In this document: positions 16,647 through 25,100 of the stretch, one piece after another
How the letters are laid out: each line of letters starts with the position of its first letter
How positions within the stretch are numbered: the first letter of the stretch is position 1
Translations under genes and position numbers: made by a program
From: Oscillospiraceae bacterium
Lineage (GTDB): Bacteria; Bacillota; Clostridia; Oscillospirales; Acutalibacteraceae
Direction: 5' to 3'
DNA: 64,000 nucleotides
NCBI GenBank assembly: GCA_022650485.1
Contig: JALCPP010000006.1
Location: forward strand, 144,479-208,478
Notes under the pieces: model-generated
Seen by the model: only the letters and a program-made list of their open reading frames with translations
Databases searched by the model: none
Told to the model about the DNA's origin: nothing

Positions 16647-17594
16647 ATGATGAAGTTTTACCTGAAAAAACTGCTGACACTGCTCTTTACCATGCTTTTA
16701 GTTTCCGTGATGGCTTTCGCCGCGTTTAACCTGATCCCGGGCGACCCGGCGCAGCTGATTCTCGGCACACAGGCCACCCCGGAAGCGGTGGCCGACCTGC
16801 ACCAGAAACTGGGGCTCGACAGAAGCATGCCGGAACGTTATGCCGGCTGGCTCTGGAGCCTTTTCCACGGCGACCTGGGCACCTCGCTCCAGTATTCCTG
16901 CCCGGTTTCAGCCCTCATCGGCAGCCGGCTGCCGGTCACGGCAGCACTGGCGCTTCTGGCACTTCTGATGATCTTTACGGTCTCCGTTCCCATCGGCGTG
17001 GTCACGGCGCAGAAACGCGGCACCGTTCTGGGCCGGCTGCTGGATTCCGTCACCATGCTGAACATCTCGATGCCGGGCTTTTTCCTAGGTATCCTGTTCA
17101 TTTGGGTGTTCGGTCTGGTTCTCCATTTGTTTTCCCCCGGCGGATATGTATCCTGGGAAGATAACCCCGCCGGATTTTTTCACTACATGATTTTCCCCGC
17201 TCTGGCCGTTGCACTGCCGAACATCGCGGTTGCCTCCAAATTTCTGCGGTCCGCGCTGGTGGAAGAAGCGCAGTCCGACTATGTGCGCACCGCAGTCAGC
17301 AAAGGACTGCCAAAACATATCGTTTTATACCGCCATATGCTGAAAAACGCGCTGATTCCCTTTTTGACGCTTGCCGGGATGATGGTCGGGGAAATCTTTT
17401 CCGGCAGTATTCTGATTGAGCAGGTCTTTGGGATTCCCGGCGTCGGGCGGCTTTTAATCACATCCATTTTGTCACGCGATTTTCCTCTGCTGGAATCTCT
17501 CGTCGTATACATCGCGTTTCTGGTCGTGCTGGCAAACTTTGCGGCGGATCTGCTGCTGCAGGCCGCCGATCCGCGCATTCGGGTGAAGCCATGA
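16647..17594 (+). CDS. ABC importer permease, DppB/OppB type
   Basis: 315 residues with six predicted membrane segments. The start MMKFYLKKLLTLLFTMLLVS followed by AAFNLIPGDPAQLILG is typical of OppB/DppB permeases, as is the C-terminal EVFGIPGVGRLLITS-like segment (QVFGIPGVGRLLITSILSRD). The cytoplasmic loop with SDYVRTAVSKGLPKHIVLYR contains the EAA motif that docks on the ATPase. I start at the ATG at 16647; the longer in-frame ATG at 16620 falls at the foot of the hairpin. The 3' end overlaps the next gene by 4 nt. Confidence 0.93.
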   Translation: MMKFYLKKLLTLLFTMLLVSVMAFAAFNLIPGDPAQLILGTQATPEAVADLHQKLGLDRSMPERYAGWLWSLFHGDLGTSLQYSCPVSALIGSRLPVTAALALLALLMIFTVSVPIGVVTAQKRGTVLGRLLDSVTMLNISMPGFFLGILFIWVFGLVLHLFSPGGYVSWEDNPAGFFHYMIFPALAVALPNIAVASKFLRSALVEEAQSDYVRTAVSKGLPKHIVLYRHMLKNALIPFLTLAGMMVGEIFSGSILIEQVFGIPGVGRLLITSILSRDFPLLESLVVYIAFLVVLANFAADLLLQAADPRIRVKP

Positions 17595-18385
17595 AACATG
17601 ACAACCGGTTTTCCTATCATTTCGGCGCCATTCTGATCGGTCTGATCTGTGCCGCCGCTCTCATCAGCATTTTTTACACCCCGTATGACCCCTATGCCAT
17701 GCAATCGACACAGCGTTTTCTTCCCCCTTCGGCCCAGCACTGGTTTGGGACCGACAACTTCGGCAGGGACAACTTCTCCCGCGCGGTCACAGGCGCACGG
17801 TATTCCCTGCTGGTCGCCTCCGTCACCGTGGGGCTCAGCGGTTTCTGCGGCATTATTTTAGGTCTTTTGTCCGGTTACACGGGCGGAATTGTGGACGAAA
17901 TTATTCTGCGCCTGACGGACGCGCTGTCCTCTTTTCCCGCCGTACTGACGGCTTTGGTGGCCGTCACCGTATTCAGCGGTGGAAAATTTGCCATTATCCC
18001 CGCGCTGTCCCTCGCGTTTTTGCCAAGCTTTATCCGGCTGACCCGCAGCGGGACCATGCGGCTGAAAACCCGGGGCTTTATTCAGGCGGCTTACGTTTCC
18101 GGTGCTTCGCGGGCAAGAATCATGTTCCGGCATCTTCTGCCAAACCTGCTTCCCACGCTGATTCCGGCGGTCGTCATCGGGCTTTCCAACGCCATTCTGG
18201 CGGAATCCGGCATGAGCTACCTTGGTCTTGGCATTCAGCCGCCGACCCCCAGCTGGGGCCGCATGCTGTTTGAAGGGCAGTCTTATCTGTTTCAAGCCCC
18301 GTGGGAGTCCCTTTCCGCCGGTCTGATGATGATCATTACGGTACTGGGATTTCACGCGCTGGGCGAAAATCTGGAGCATAGCTAG
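17591..18385 (+). CDS. ABC importer permease, DppC/OppC type
   Basis: 264 residues. It shows the DppC/OppC hallmarks HWFGTDNFGRDNFSRAVTGA near the N-terminus, the EAA loop FIQAAYVSGASRARIMFRHL, and the ending AILAESGMSYLGLGIQPPTP. It starts inside the stop of the preceding permease (ATGA overlap), so the two subunits are translationally coupled and should form the transmembrane heterodimer. A terminator follows directly; no ATP-binding subunit is encoded in the operon, so the ATPases must come from elsewhere. Confidence 0.93.
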   Translation: MKHDNRFSYHFGAILIGLICAAALISIFYTPYDPYAMQSTQRFLPPSAQHWFGTDNFGRDNFSRAVTGARYSLLVASVTVGLSGFCGIILGLLSGYTGGIVDEIILRLTDALSSFPAVLTALVAVTVFSGGKFAIIPALSLAFLPSFIRLTRSGTMRLKTRGFIQAAYVSGASRARIMFRHLLPNLLPTLIPAVVIGLSNAILAESGMSYLGLGIQPPTPSWGRMLFEGQSYLFQAPWESLSAGLMMIITVLGFHALGENLEHS

Positions 18386-18427
18386 CAACTCCTTCCACCG
18401 CATTCCACCCCACCCGCAGCACAATCG

Positions 18428-18480
18428 AAAACGCCGATATTCCCTTTCTAAAATCCGGGAATATCGGCGTTTTATTTTTT
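18428..18480. terminator. Bidirectional terminator between the ABC importer and pstA
   Basis: A 17-bp perfect stem (AAAACGCCGATATTCCC with its complement, 18428-18473) with A-run on one side and TTTTATTTTTT on the other serves both converging operons. Confidence 0.9.
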
Positions 18481-18484
18481 GCGG

Positions 18485-19372
18485 CTAATCCCTGCTGCCG
18501 GTCATTTTGCGGTCCAGCCGGTGACCGATCATTCGGGCTCCCACGCTGAACACAAACACCATTAAAATCAGCACCGCGGCGGACATATCCGCCACCTGCG
18601 CCGCGTTCGGCGCGACCGCTTCCGTGCGGGAAGCCCAAATCTGCAGGGCAAGCGTTTCACCGGGTCGGAACGGATTAAGCGGACAGACAGGGGAAGTGAG
18701 CTTCCACCAGCGCGACCAGTTGATGTCCGTGCTCATGCCCGCCGTGTACAACAGCGCGGCTGCCTCGCCGAAGCCGCGCCCCGCCGCCAGAATCACCCCC
18801 GTAATGATGCGCGGCACACAGCCGGGAAGCATCACGCGAAGAATCGTCTGCCGGTGCGTTGCGCCCAAACCGAAACTGCCTTCCTTCCAGTTCTTCGGAA
18901 TCGCGCGGAGCGCGTCCTCCGTCGTCGTGGTAATCAGCGGCAGGCTCAAAATAGAAACCGCCAGCGCACCCGCCATTAAATTCCATTTTCCATGGACCGC
19001 CACAACAAAGACCAGGTAGCCGAACAGACCCACTACAATGGAAGGAAGCGAAGAAAGTGTTTCAATACAAGTGCGCAAAAAGCCGGTGAACTTGTTTTCT
19101 TTTGCATATTCCGCCATGTAAATACCAGCGGCCACACCGATCGGCACACTGATAAGCAGCGCTAAAAAGACCAGATAAACCGTATTGAAAAATTGATTTC
19201 CGATTCCTTCGGTGTTAAACGCCAGAATTGACGCGTCGAATTCCGCGGCACCCTTCCCCAAAATATACAGCGTAAAAGCCGCCAGCAATAAAAGGAAAAA
19301 GCCCGCTACTGCGTACAGAGCCACAGTCATGATGCGATCCGTCAGAATCGCGTTGCGATGTCTTCGACTCAT
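18485..19372 (-). CDS. pstA: Phosphate ABC transporter permease PstA
   Basis: 295 residues from the ATG at 19372, which overlaps the pstC stop as ATGA. It is a multi-spanning permease with the Pst EAA region (SFGLGATHRQTILRVMLPGC) and the typical GVAAGIYMAEYAKENKFTGF stretch. It pairs with PstC to form the channel for orthophosphate delivered by PstS. The C-terminus is followed at once by a terminator. The expected pstB and phoU genes are missing downstream, so the energising subunit must be encoded elsewhere. Confidence 0.95.
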   Translation of the reverse strand: MSRRHRNAILTDRIMTVALYAVAGFFLLLLAAFTLYILGKGAAEFDASILAFNTEGIGNQFFNTVYLVFLALLISVPIGVAAGIYMAEYAKENKFTGFLRTCIETLSSLPSIVVGLFGYLVFVVAVHGKWNLMAGALAVSILSLPLITTTTEDALRAIPKNWKEGSFGLGATHRQTILRVMLPGCVPRIITGVILAAGRGFGEAAALLYTAGMSTDINWSRWWKLTSPVCPLNPFRPGETLALQIWASRTEAVAPNAAQVADMSAAVLILMVFVFSVGARMIGHRLDRKMTGSRD

Positions 19373-20253
19373 TTCTCGCGTACCCCCTTGGACGTGATTT
19401 TCCGGACAACCAGAATAAACGCAAACGAAATTAACAGAAGCAGCAGAGCCATGGTCCACAATGCGGTGTTGAATTCGCCGCCCTCCGCCGCGCCGCCCAT
19501 GTCGGACGCAATGGCGGACGTCAGATTGTTCGTGGGTGAAAGAATTCCGTCAGGAAACGCCAGCCGCTTACCGATGACCATCGCGACGGCCAGTGCTTCC
19601 CCGAACGCGCGGGAAAGTCCAAGGATAATGCCGGTCAGCACGCCGGGACGCGCCGCCGGAAGCAATACGCGGCGAATCACCTGCCACCGGGTGGAACCCA
19701 GCCCATAGGCAGCCTCGCGGTACTGCTTCGGGACATTCCGGATGGAATCCGCCGACACGCTCGTAATTGTCGGAAAAATCATGACCGCCAGCACAATGGC
19801 ACCCGACAGAACGGAGTATCCGTAAGGCAGATGAAACAGGCGCTGAATAAACGGAACCAATACGGTCAGACCGACCCAGCCGTAAACGACGGAGGGAATT
19901 CCAACAAAGATTTCAACCGCGGGCTGAAGCAGTTTTTCGCTCAGGCGCGGTGAAATAGCAGCCATAAAGATTGCTGCCGCAAGGCTGAACGGCGTTGCAA
20001 TCAGCAGCGCAAGAAAACAGGTTGACAGCGAACCGACAATGAAAATCGCTGCACCGACCTGCCCGCCGCCTTGGAAATCATCCGCAGGTTTCCAGTCGGC
20101 GGAAAACAGGAATTCCCACACGGAATGCCCATAATGCGTAAAGGTTCCAAGACCCCTGTAACAGAGAAAAGCGCCGATTGAAAGTGTCAGCAGGATCAGA
20201 AATAGCCCGCACGCCATCACCAGTATGCGCCACGCTGTTTCTTTTTTCTTCAT
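19369..20253 (-). CDS. pstC: Phosphate ABC transporter permease PstC
   Basis: 294 residues. A hydrophobic N-terminus (WRILVMACGLFLILLTLSIG) precedes the Pst-typical WEFLFSADWKP. The permease core holds VYGWVGLTVLVPFIQRLFHL and the EAA loop YGLGSTRWQVIRRVLLPAAR. It partners PstA, with which it overlaps by 4 nt, and is 86 nt downstream of pstS in the same transcript. Confidence 0.95.
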   Translation of the reverse strand: MKKKETAWRILVMACGLFLILLTLSIGAFLCYRGLGTFTHYGHSVWEFLFSADWKPADDFQGGGQVGAAIFIVGSLSTCFLALLIATPFSLAAAIFMAAISPRLSEKLLQPAVEIFVGIPSVVYGWVGLTVLVPFIQRLFHLPYGYSVLSGAIVLAVMIFPTITSVSADSIRNVPKQYREAAYGLGSTRWQVIRRVLLPAARPGVLTGIILGLSRAFGEALAVAMVIGKRLAFPDGILSPTNNLTSAIASDMGGAAEGGEFNTALWTMALLLLLISFAFILVVRKITSKGVREK

Positions 20254-20339
20254 AAGCTGAAAATCCCCCTAAAACAGGCGTAAGACCGTACGGATTTCCT
20301 CCGCCGGCCCTGCACCCATCATTGATTTTGATCCTTTAA

Positions 20340-21266
20340 TTATCGTTCCACCTGCATTTTAGAAGCAGCGTTATAACCCAGGGATTCCATGATTTTTCCG
20401 TAGTCTTCGGACATCATGTAATCGATGAATGCTTTCACAGCGCCCTGAGCTTCGCCCTTTGTATACATGTGCTCATAGCCCCAAACCTTGTATTTGCCGC
20501 TGTAGGTATTTTCCAAAGTCGGCTCAACTCCGTCGATCGCCATGGTCTTTACACCCTCAACCTCTTTGGTCAGGTAGGAAAGAGCCACATAACCGATGGC
20601 ACCTTTATGCTGTGCAACAGTCTGAAGCAGTGTGCCGGAATCGTCGGTTTCCAAAGACTTGTTCGAAGCTTCTTCTTTGCCGTTCAGAGCAAATTCTTTA
20701 AACAGTGCGCGGGTTCCGGAAGTGGAAGGACGGGTTACCAGCGAAATTGCTTCGTCCGGGCCGCCGACTTCTTTCCAGTTGGTCGTTTTTCCCGTGAAGA
20801 TATCGATCAGCTGCTCTGTGGTCAGGCTTTCGACTTTCTCTTTTACATCTGCGCTTACAATCGGAGCCATGGTGACAACACAGACTTTGTGGTCAACCAG
20901 ACCCTTTGCCTTGTCCTCTGTCAGCTTGGATGCTGCGTCAACGTCGGAATTACCGATGTCAACCGTGTCATCAGCAACCTGCTTCAGGCCCGTGCCGGAA
21001 CCGCCGGCATTCAGCGTGATGGAAACATCAGGATTCAATTTCTTAAATTTATCTGCTGCGTCTTTTGCCAAAGGATACAGTGCCGAAGAACCGGATGCCG
21101 TGACACTGCCGCTTACCGATGTCTTGGAAGATGCGGCTTCTGAAGGAGCTGCCTCGGAAGATTCTGCCTTGGATTCAGCTGTGGAAGAAGCGCCCGATCC
21201 GGAAGAGCACGCCGTCCCCATCATAAGAAGGACTGCAATCATTAGAATAGACAGGTACTTTTTCAT
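20340..21266 (-). CDS. pstS: Phosphate-binding lipoprotein PstS
   Basis: 308 residues. It has a lipoprotein signal (MKKYLSILMIAVLLMMGTAC, acylated Cys20) and a Ser/Ala/Glu-rich tether of about 30 residues, then the PstS fold. Phosphate-contacting segments are visible: GSSALYPLAKDAADKFK, NAGGSGTGLKQV, and VTRPSTSGTRALFKEFAL. AAGGAG precedes the ATG. It is the first gene of pstSCA and sits behind an array of PhoP-box-like repeats, so induction by phosphate starvation is expected. Confidence 0.96.
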   Translation of the reverse strand: MKKYLSILMIAVLLMMGTACSSGSGASSTAESKAESSEAAPSEAASSKTSVSGSVTASGSSALYPLAKDAADKFKKLNPDVSITLNAGGSGTGLKQVADDTVDIGNSDVDAASKLTEDKAKGLVDHKVCVVTMAPIVSADVKEKVESLTTEQLIDIFTGKTTNWKEVGGPDEAISLVTRPSTSGTRALFKEFALNGKEEASNKSLETDDSGTLLQTVAQHKGAIGYVALSYLTKEVEGVKTMAIDGVEPTLENTYSGKYKVWGYEHMYTKGEAQGAVKAFIDYMMSEDYGKIMESLGYNAASKMQVER

Positions 21267-21326
21267 ATACGATCTCCTTATCTGTTTTCTTTATTTTCCT
21301 TACGTTATAAAAGCATAAGGCCTGCG

Positions 21327-21387
21327 CGTTAAGGTAAGGTTAGGCGCATTTTATCTTCCTGTTAATTTTATGTTAAAAACAGGTTAA
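21327..21387 (-). promoter_or_regulatory. PhoP (PHO) box upstream of pstS
   Basis: On the minus strand TTAACC, TTAACA and TTAACA repeat with an exact 11-bp period (plus-strand 21382-21387, 21371-21376, 21360-21365), the layout known for Gram-positive PhoP boxes (TT(A/T/C)ACA-like direct repeats every 11 bp). Two weaker copies (CTAACC and TTAACG at 21338-21343 and 21327-21332) keep the same phase. The rest of 21267-21587 holds only the pstS leader and a hairpin at 21517-21556. Confidence 0.75.
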
Positions 21388-21516
21388 GCGAATTTCCCCT
21401 TTTTTCCGGTTTCTTCGCCGTTTTGCGCCAAACCAATGCCAGCCTTTCCCTCCTTTCAGTGTTCCCTGCTTCTTCCTTTTTATTTTTGTTTCGCCTTTTT
21501 CTTACAAATAACATAG

Positions 21517-21556
21517 AAACGGCTTCGGAATACACTTGGTATTCCGAAGCCGTTTT
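21517..21556. terminator. Terminator hairpin after the P1 peptidase gene
   Basis: A 17-bp perfect inverted repeat (AACGGCTTCGGAATAC and its complement, 5-nt loop) flanked by AAA and TTTTT. It lies 31 nt beyond the stop of the minus-strand peptidase gene; the minus-strand T-run is short (TTTCTAT), so termination on that strand may be moderate. Confidence 0.75.
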
Positions 21557-21587
21557 TCACCAGAGCCGCAGTCGCTTTTTGCCCCGA

Positions 21588-22553
21588 TTAACTTTTTAAA
21601 TCTTGACAGGCCGGAAAGCCGGAAACCGAGCGGGCGCTTCTGACCGCCTGTAAAATGGCATTTTCCACCGAACGAGCCGCCAAAATTCCAACCACATCGG
21701 GGTCTGCCTTCACCTTGCCCGTCGCCATGGTAAAAACCGTATCCCCGTCACTCGTCGTGTGGGCCGGACGCACCGCGCGGGCAATGCCGTTTTGCGAAAC
21801 GCACGCCAGCTTATTTGCTTCCGCCTTGGTCAGGACCGCATTGGTCCCCACCACACCGATCACGGTGTTTCCGCTGAAAAGATCCGTTTCATTCCGGTAA
21901 TTTTCAATCATGAGCGCTTCCGTACTGCCAACGGTTTTTTTATCCTCGTTCAATACGCCGGCGATCACCCGCTGTTCCCGCTCGTCGTACACATCCCCCA
22001 TGCAGTTGACCGCCATAACGGCGCCGACCATCAGGTCACCGGCCTGCAGACAGAACGAACCGACCCCGCCCTTCATCGCGTAGTCAGGCCCTTTGATTTT
22101 TCCAATGGTCGCCCCGGTTCCCGCACCGATACTGCCCATGGAAACCGGCCCGCTGCCGGCGTTCCGGCAGGCTTCGTACCCCATTGCTTTGTCCGGCCTG
22201 ACCCGATAATCCCCGCATTTTAAGTCAAACAGAATCGCACCGCAGACAATCGGCACCCGGGTCACTTTCACATCGCGTCCAATCCCGCGTTCTTCCAGAT
22301 ACTGCATCACGCCGGCGGCCGCGTCCAGCCCGAACGCACTTCCGCCCGCCAATAAAACGGCGTGAACCGATTTCCTCAGGTTCACCGGATTCAGCGCATC
22401 CGTTTCCCTTGTGCTGGGGGACCCTCCACGCACATCGACCCCCGCAACGGCCCCCTTTTCGCAAAGCACCACCGTGCAGCCGGTCGCCGCGCGCAGGTTC
22501 TGGGCATGTCCCACCTTCAGCCCGTAAATATCGGTAAATTCAACCTGTTTCAC
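21588..22553 (-). CDS. P1-family (DmpA-like) N-terminal-nucleophile aminopeptidase
   Basis: About 321 residues from a GTG at 22553 that overlaps the coaC stop as GTGA, with GGGGGAG upstream. The fold signature is that of peptidase family S58/P1: KVGHAQNLRAATGCTVVLCE, GVDVRGGSPSTRETDAL, LLAGGSAFGLDAAAGVMQYL, and GSIGAGTGATIGKIKG, with the expected autoprocessing region later (GVVGTNAVLTKAEANKLA). Such enzymes cleave themselves into two chains and act as D- or beta-aminopeptidases or esterases; the natural substrate is unknown. Its translational coupling to coaC suggests co-expression but not an obvious shared pathway. Confidence 0.88.
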   Translation of the reverse strand: MKQVEFTDIYGLKVGHAQNLRAATGCTVVLCEKGAVAGVDVRGGSPSTRETDALNPVNLRKSVHAVLLAGGSAFGLDAAAGVMQYLEERGIGRDVKVTRVPIVCGAILFDLKCGDYRVRPDKAMGYEACRNAGSGPVSMGSIGAGTGATIGKIKGPDYAMKGGVGSFCLQAGDLMVGAVMAVNCMGDVYDEREQRVIAGVLNEDKKTVGSTEALMIENYRNETDLFSGNTVIGVVGTNAVLTKAEANKLACVSQNGIARAVRPAHTTSDGDTVFTMATGKVKADPDVVGILAARSVENAILQAVRSARSVSGFPACQDLKS

Positions 22554-23110
22554 AAGGCATCTCCCCCGCACGCAAGACATTCTTCCACGACTTTCACAAT
22601 GTCTGAAACATCGGCCAGCGCACCTTTTCCATAATCGCCGCAGGCGAGCAGCGCCTCTTTCGGCGGAATGATGGTAAAGCCAAACCGCCGCAGTTTTTCC
22701 AGATTTTCCTGCACCGCCGGATTTGCATACATCCAGGTGTTCATCGCAGGCGCAAGGCAGCGGGGAATCCCGTGTACCGCAAGCACCGCCGCGGTCAGCA
22801 TGTCGTCCGCAATGCCGTTTGCCATTTTCCCAATTACATCCGCCGAGGCCGGCGCCACCAGCAATAAATCGGCTTTTCGCGCAAGCGCAATATGCGCCAC
22901 CTCGCTCGGGTCATCCTCTTGAAACACATCCGTATAAACTCTGTTTTTGGAAAGAGTCTGAAGGGTCAGCGGCGTAATAAATTTCTGTGCGCCTCTTGTC
23001 ATGATAACATCGACACGGCAGCCGTCCTTTGTCAAAGTACTGGCAAGATCGGCCGCTTTGTACGCGGCGATACTTCCGGTTACTCCCAATAGAATCTGTT
23101 TCACTGTCAT
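22550..23110 (-). CDS. coaC: Phosphopantothenoylcysteine decarboxylase (CoaC), separate polypeptide
   Basis: 186 residues of an HFCD flavoprotein that decarboxylates 4'-phosphopantothenoylcysteine in CoA synthesis. Visible are the FMN-binding ILLGVTGSIAAYKAADLAST, the catalytic His in SEVAHIALARKADLL, APASADVIGKMANGIADDML, and the PxMNxxM-type motif APAMNTWMYANP. It is encoded apart from coaB with a 4-nt ATGA overlap, not as the fused CoaBC of most bacteria. Confidence 0.94.
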   Translation of the reverse strand: MTVKQILLGVTGSIAAYKAADLASTLTKDGCRVDVIMTRGAQKFITPLTLQTLSKNRVYTDVFQEDDPSEVAHIALARKADLLLVAPASADVIGKMANGIADDMLTAAVLAVHGIPRCLAPAMNTWMYANPAVQENLEKLRRFGFTIIPPKEALLACGDYGKGALADVSDIVKVVEECLACGGDAL

Positions 23111-23895
23111 TCCTTCTTCTTGATCAGATTCAGTACATTCTGCGCAATTCCCCGTGCAATTTCCGCTTTGCCCTCAAACCGCCTGGTAGTGCGGTCTGGC
23201 AGCAGCAGATACCCCGCGTGTCGTTCCCCGTGGATTTCGGTCAGATCATTGGCAAACATCAAGTCACAGGAATTTTTAACCATTACGTTGTATGCCGTCT
23301 GAAGCAGCGCCTGCCTCCCGACACCGTCAAGCAGCTTAAAGCCGACCAGAATGGTTGACGGCTGCCATTGCTTCACAAGCCCGATCAGCTTGGGCGTGCG
23401 CCGCATGCAAAGCATCATGTTTTCAACATTCGAACCAACTTTTTGGCTCCGGTCCATCAGACGGTCATTTTCTGTGATGCAGGCGGAAAGATACCCGGCC
23501 AGTTCGTCTTCACTGCGAAACCTGCCCCGCTCAAGGGGAAAGACACGGCCCGCAAGGTAAGCCGCCAGATCTTCCGCCGTCGTCACGTGCTCCACCGTGT
23601 AGTCGCTGACCGCCATGGAATGGATCACCGCGTCTATTTTTTCACGCGTCAGCAGTTGTTCCAGCACATTTTTCACTTCGTCCACACCCTGTGTGAAAAT
23701 CACCTTCACACAATCAAGGTCCGGAATCACCGTTCCCTGCTCGCAGATATAATAAATCTTTTCCATCTGCGCTCCGCCCCGGCTGGCGAATGCTTCCGCC
23801 GTCAAACTGCCGAGCCTTCCCGTGCCCGTATTGGTTATTTTTCTGACCTGATCAATTTTTTCGGCTGTCCCGCCGGCTGTGATGATTAATTTCAT
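23107..23895 (-). CDS. coaB: Phosphopantothenate-cysteine ligase (CoaB), separate polypeptide
   Basis: 262 residues corresponding to the C-terminal half of CoaBC: MKLIITAGGTAEKIDQVRKI, TNTGTGRLGSLTAEAF, and the dimer/nucleotide loop containing ILVGFKLL and NSCDLMFANDLTEI. It ligates cysteine to 4'-phosphopantothenate; the stand-alone CoaB enzymes of streptococci and some clostridia use ATP or CTP. It precedes coaC with an overlapping start, so the two successive steps are made from one message. Confidence 0.93.
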   Translation of the reverse strand: MKLIITAGGTAEKIDQVRKITNTGTGRLGSLTAEAFASRGGAQMEKIYYICEQGTVIPDLDCVKVIFTQGVDEVKNVLEQLLTREKIDAVIHSMAVSDYTVEHVTTAEDLAAYLAGRVFPLERGRFRSEDELAGYLSACITENDRLMDRSQKVGSNVENMMLCMRRTPKLIGLVKQWQPSTILVGFKLLDGVGRQALLQTAYNVMVKNSCDLMFANDLTEIHGERHAGYLLLPDRTTRRFEGKAEIARGIAQNVLNLIKKKE

Positions 23896-23965
23896 CTTCG
23901 CCCTCCGCCTTTACTCCTGTTTTCCTTATTTTATCACGTCGAATTCAGAATGCAATGCCGCACCA

Positions 23966-24006
23966 AAAGAAAAGGCCGAATGGTATACTGGTCATACCAT
24001 TCGGTC
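23966..24006 (-). terminator. Terminator after the C39-like gene
   Basis: On the minus strand GACCGAATGGTAT pairs with ATACCATTCGGCC (one G-T pair) and is followed by TTTTCTTTT, starting 5 nt after the stop codon at 24012. Confidence 0.85.
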
Positions 24007-24011
24007 AATGC

Positions 24012-24986
24012 CTAGGAATTGGAAATCGCCCACAAATTGCGAATCTGCGGCTTCAGCCGGTCATAGCTCCATGTTTTACGGCTTCGCTGTTTACTGTTCG
24101 GGTCCAACACGCAAAACTCCCCGTCCTGCACGGCGGAAAGAACAATAAAATGCCCCTGTGTGGTAAAATCGCCCGGGCCCATACAGCAGATGATTGGGTG
24201 CCTCTCTTTCAGCTCCCGTACCATCAGGCCCCGGCTCAGCGAAAGCTCGCGGGAATTCAGCCCCAGCTGACGCGCCCCGTCGGACATCAGCGTCCAGCGT
24301 GTACTGTCGCTCTTTTCATCCAGATATCCGTTGCGCTCACTGAATTCGGCCATCTTCTTTGGGTTTTGCGACATATCCCCCGTCAGCCCGACGGTTACCA
24401 TGGAAAGGCAGGTGGGGCCGCAGCCGTCCAGCGCGATTATGCCGTTCCCGTAAGGCGCGTATCCCCATTCCTCGTCCCACTGCATCAAAAGAGGGATCTG
24501 CCCCTTTTGTGCCCTTCCGGAAAGATCAATGTTCTTTGAAAAGGTCCCTTTTTTCTGCGGATAGTCCAGTGTAAAATCGAGCAGTTCCGAATTCCTTCCA
24601 AGTGAACTTAAAAGCCTTTCCGGGTACTGCTCAGGATTTTTGACGATGGGCCGGGCTTTCGGGTCTGCCTGCGCCATTGCCTCCAACGCCTGCATGGTAT
24701 CCTGCACCCCGCCGCCGGCTGTCATTTCCTCCAGCGCTGCGGCTTTCCCAATTCCGCCGTCTTTGGAAAATATGAAAGCTGACCAATCCCCGTTTTGAAA
24801 TTTCTGGTAACACAGGACCACAAGCACCGCAGCCAGCAAAAACAAAACCGGATGGTGCTTTTTCCGTTTTCTCCTGCGTTTCTTTCTGCTTTTCACCGCG
24901 CTTTGACTGTATAAATCTTTATAAACATATCCGTCGCCGTAATCTTTTTCATTCCGATCTTCGGCGCCGCAGGCCTCTCTGTTCAC
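24012..24986 (-). CDS. Membrane-anchored C39-like papain-fold peptidase
   Basis: 324 residues from GTG at 24986. The N-terminal about 50 residues are charged, with a very basic KSRKKRRRKRKKHH cluster, then one membrane anchor (PVLFLLAAVLVVLCY). A spacer leads to a peptidase_C39_2 domain (about residues 178-324): IPLLMQWDEEWGYAPYGNG, the catalytic Cys in ALDGCGPTCLSMV, the His in TQGHFIVLSAV, and the Asp/Asn in FCVLDPNSK. Topology suggests an extracytoplasmic catalytic domain. Substrate is unknown. It has a consensus promoter and its own terminator, so it is a single-gene unit. Confidence 0.87.
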   Translation of the reverse strand: MNREACGAEDRNEKDYGDGYVYKDLYSQSAVKSRKKRRRKRKKHHPVLFLLAAVLVVLCYQKFQNGDWSAFIFSKDGGIGKAAALEEMTAGGGVQDTMQALEAMAQADPKARPIVKNPEQYPERLLSSLGRNSELLDFTLDYPQKKGTFSKNIDLSGRAQKGQIPLLMQWDEEWGYAPYGNGIIALDGCGPTCLSMVTVGLTGDMSQNPKKMAEFSERNGYLDEKSDSTRWTLMSDGARQLGLNSRELSLSRGLMVRELKERHPIICCMGPGDFTTQGHFIVLSAVQDGEFCVLDPNSKQRSRKTWSYDRLKPQIRNLWAISNS

Positions 24987-25100
24987 TGTAACGTTTCCCC
25001 TTTAAAACGCAGCGGAACCCGACGGCCTGTCCTTTTCTGAAAACAATCTCCGACAATCACCGTTGTTCCGACCCGCTGCTGCAATATCGTACTATCTGTA

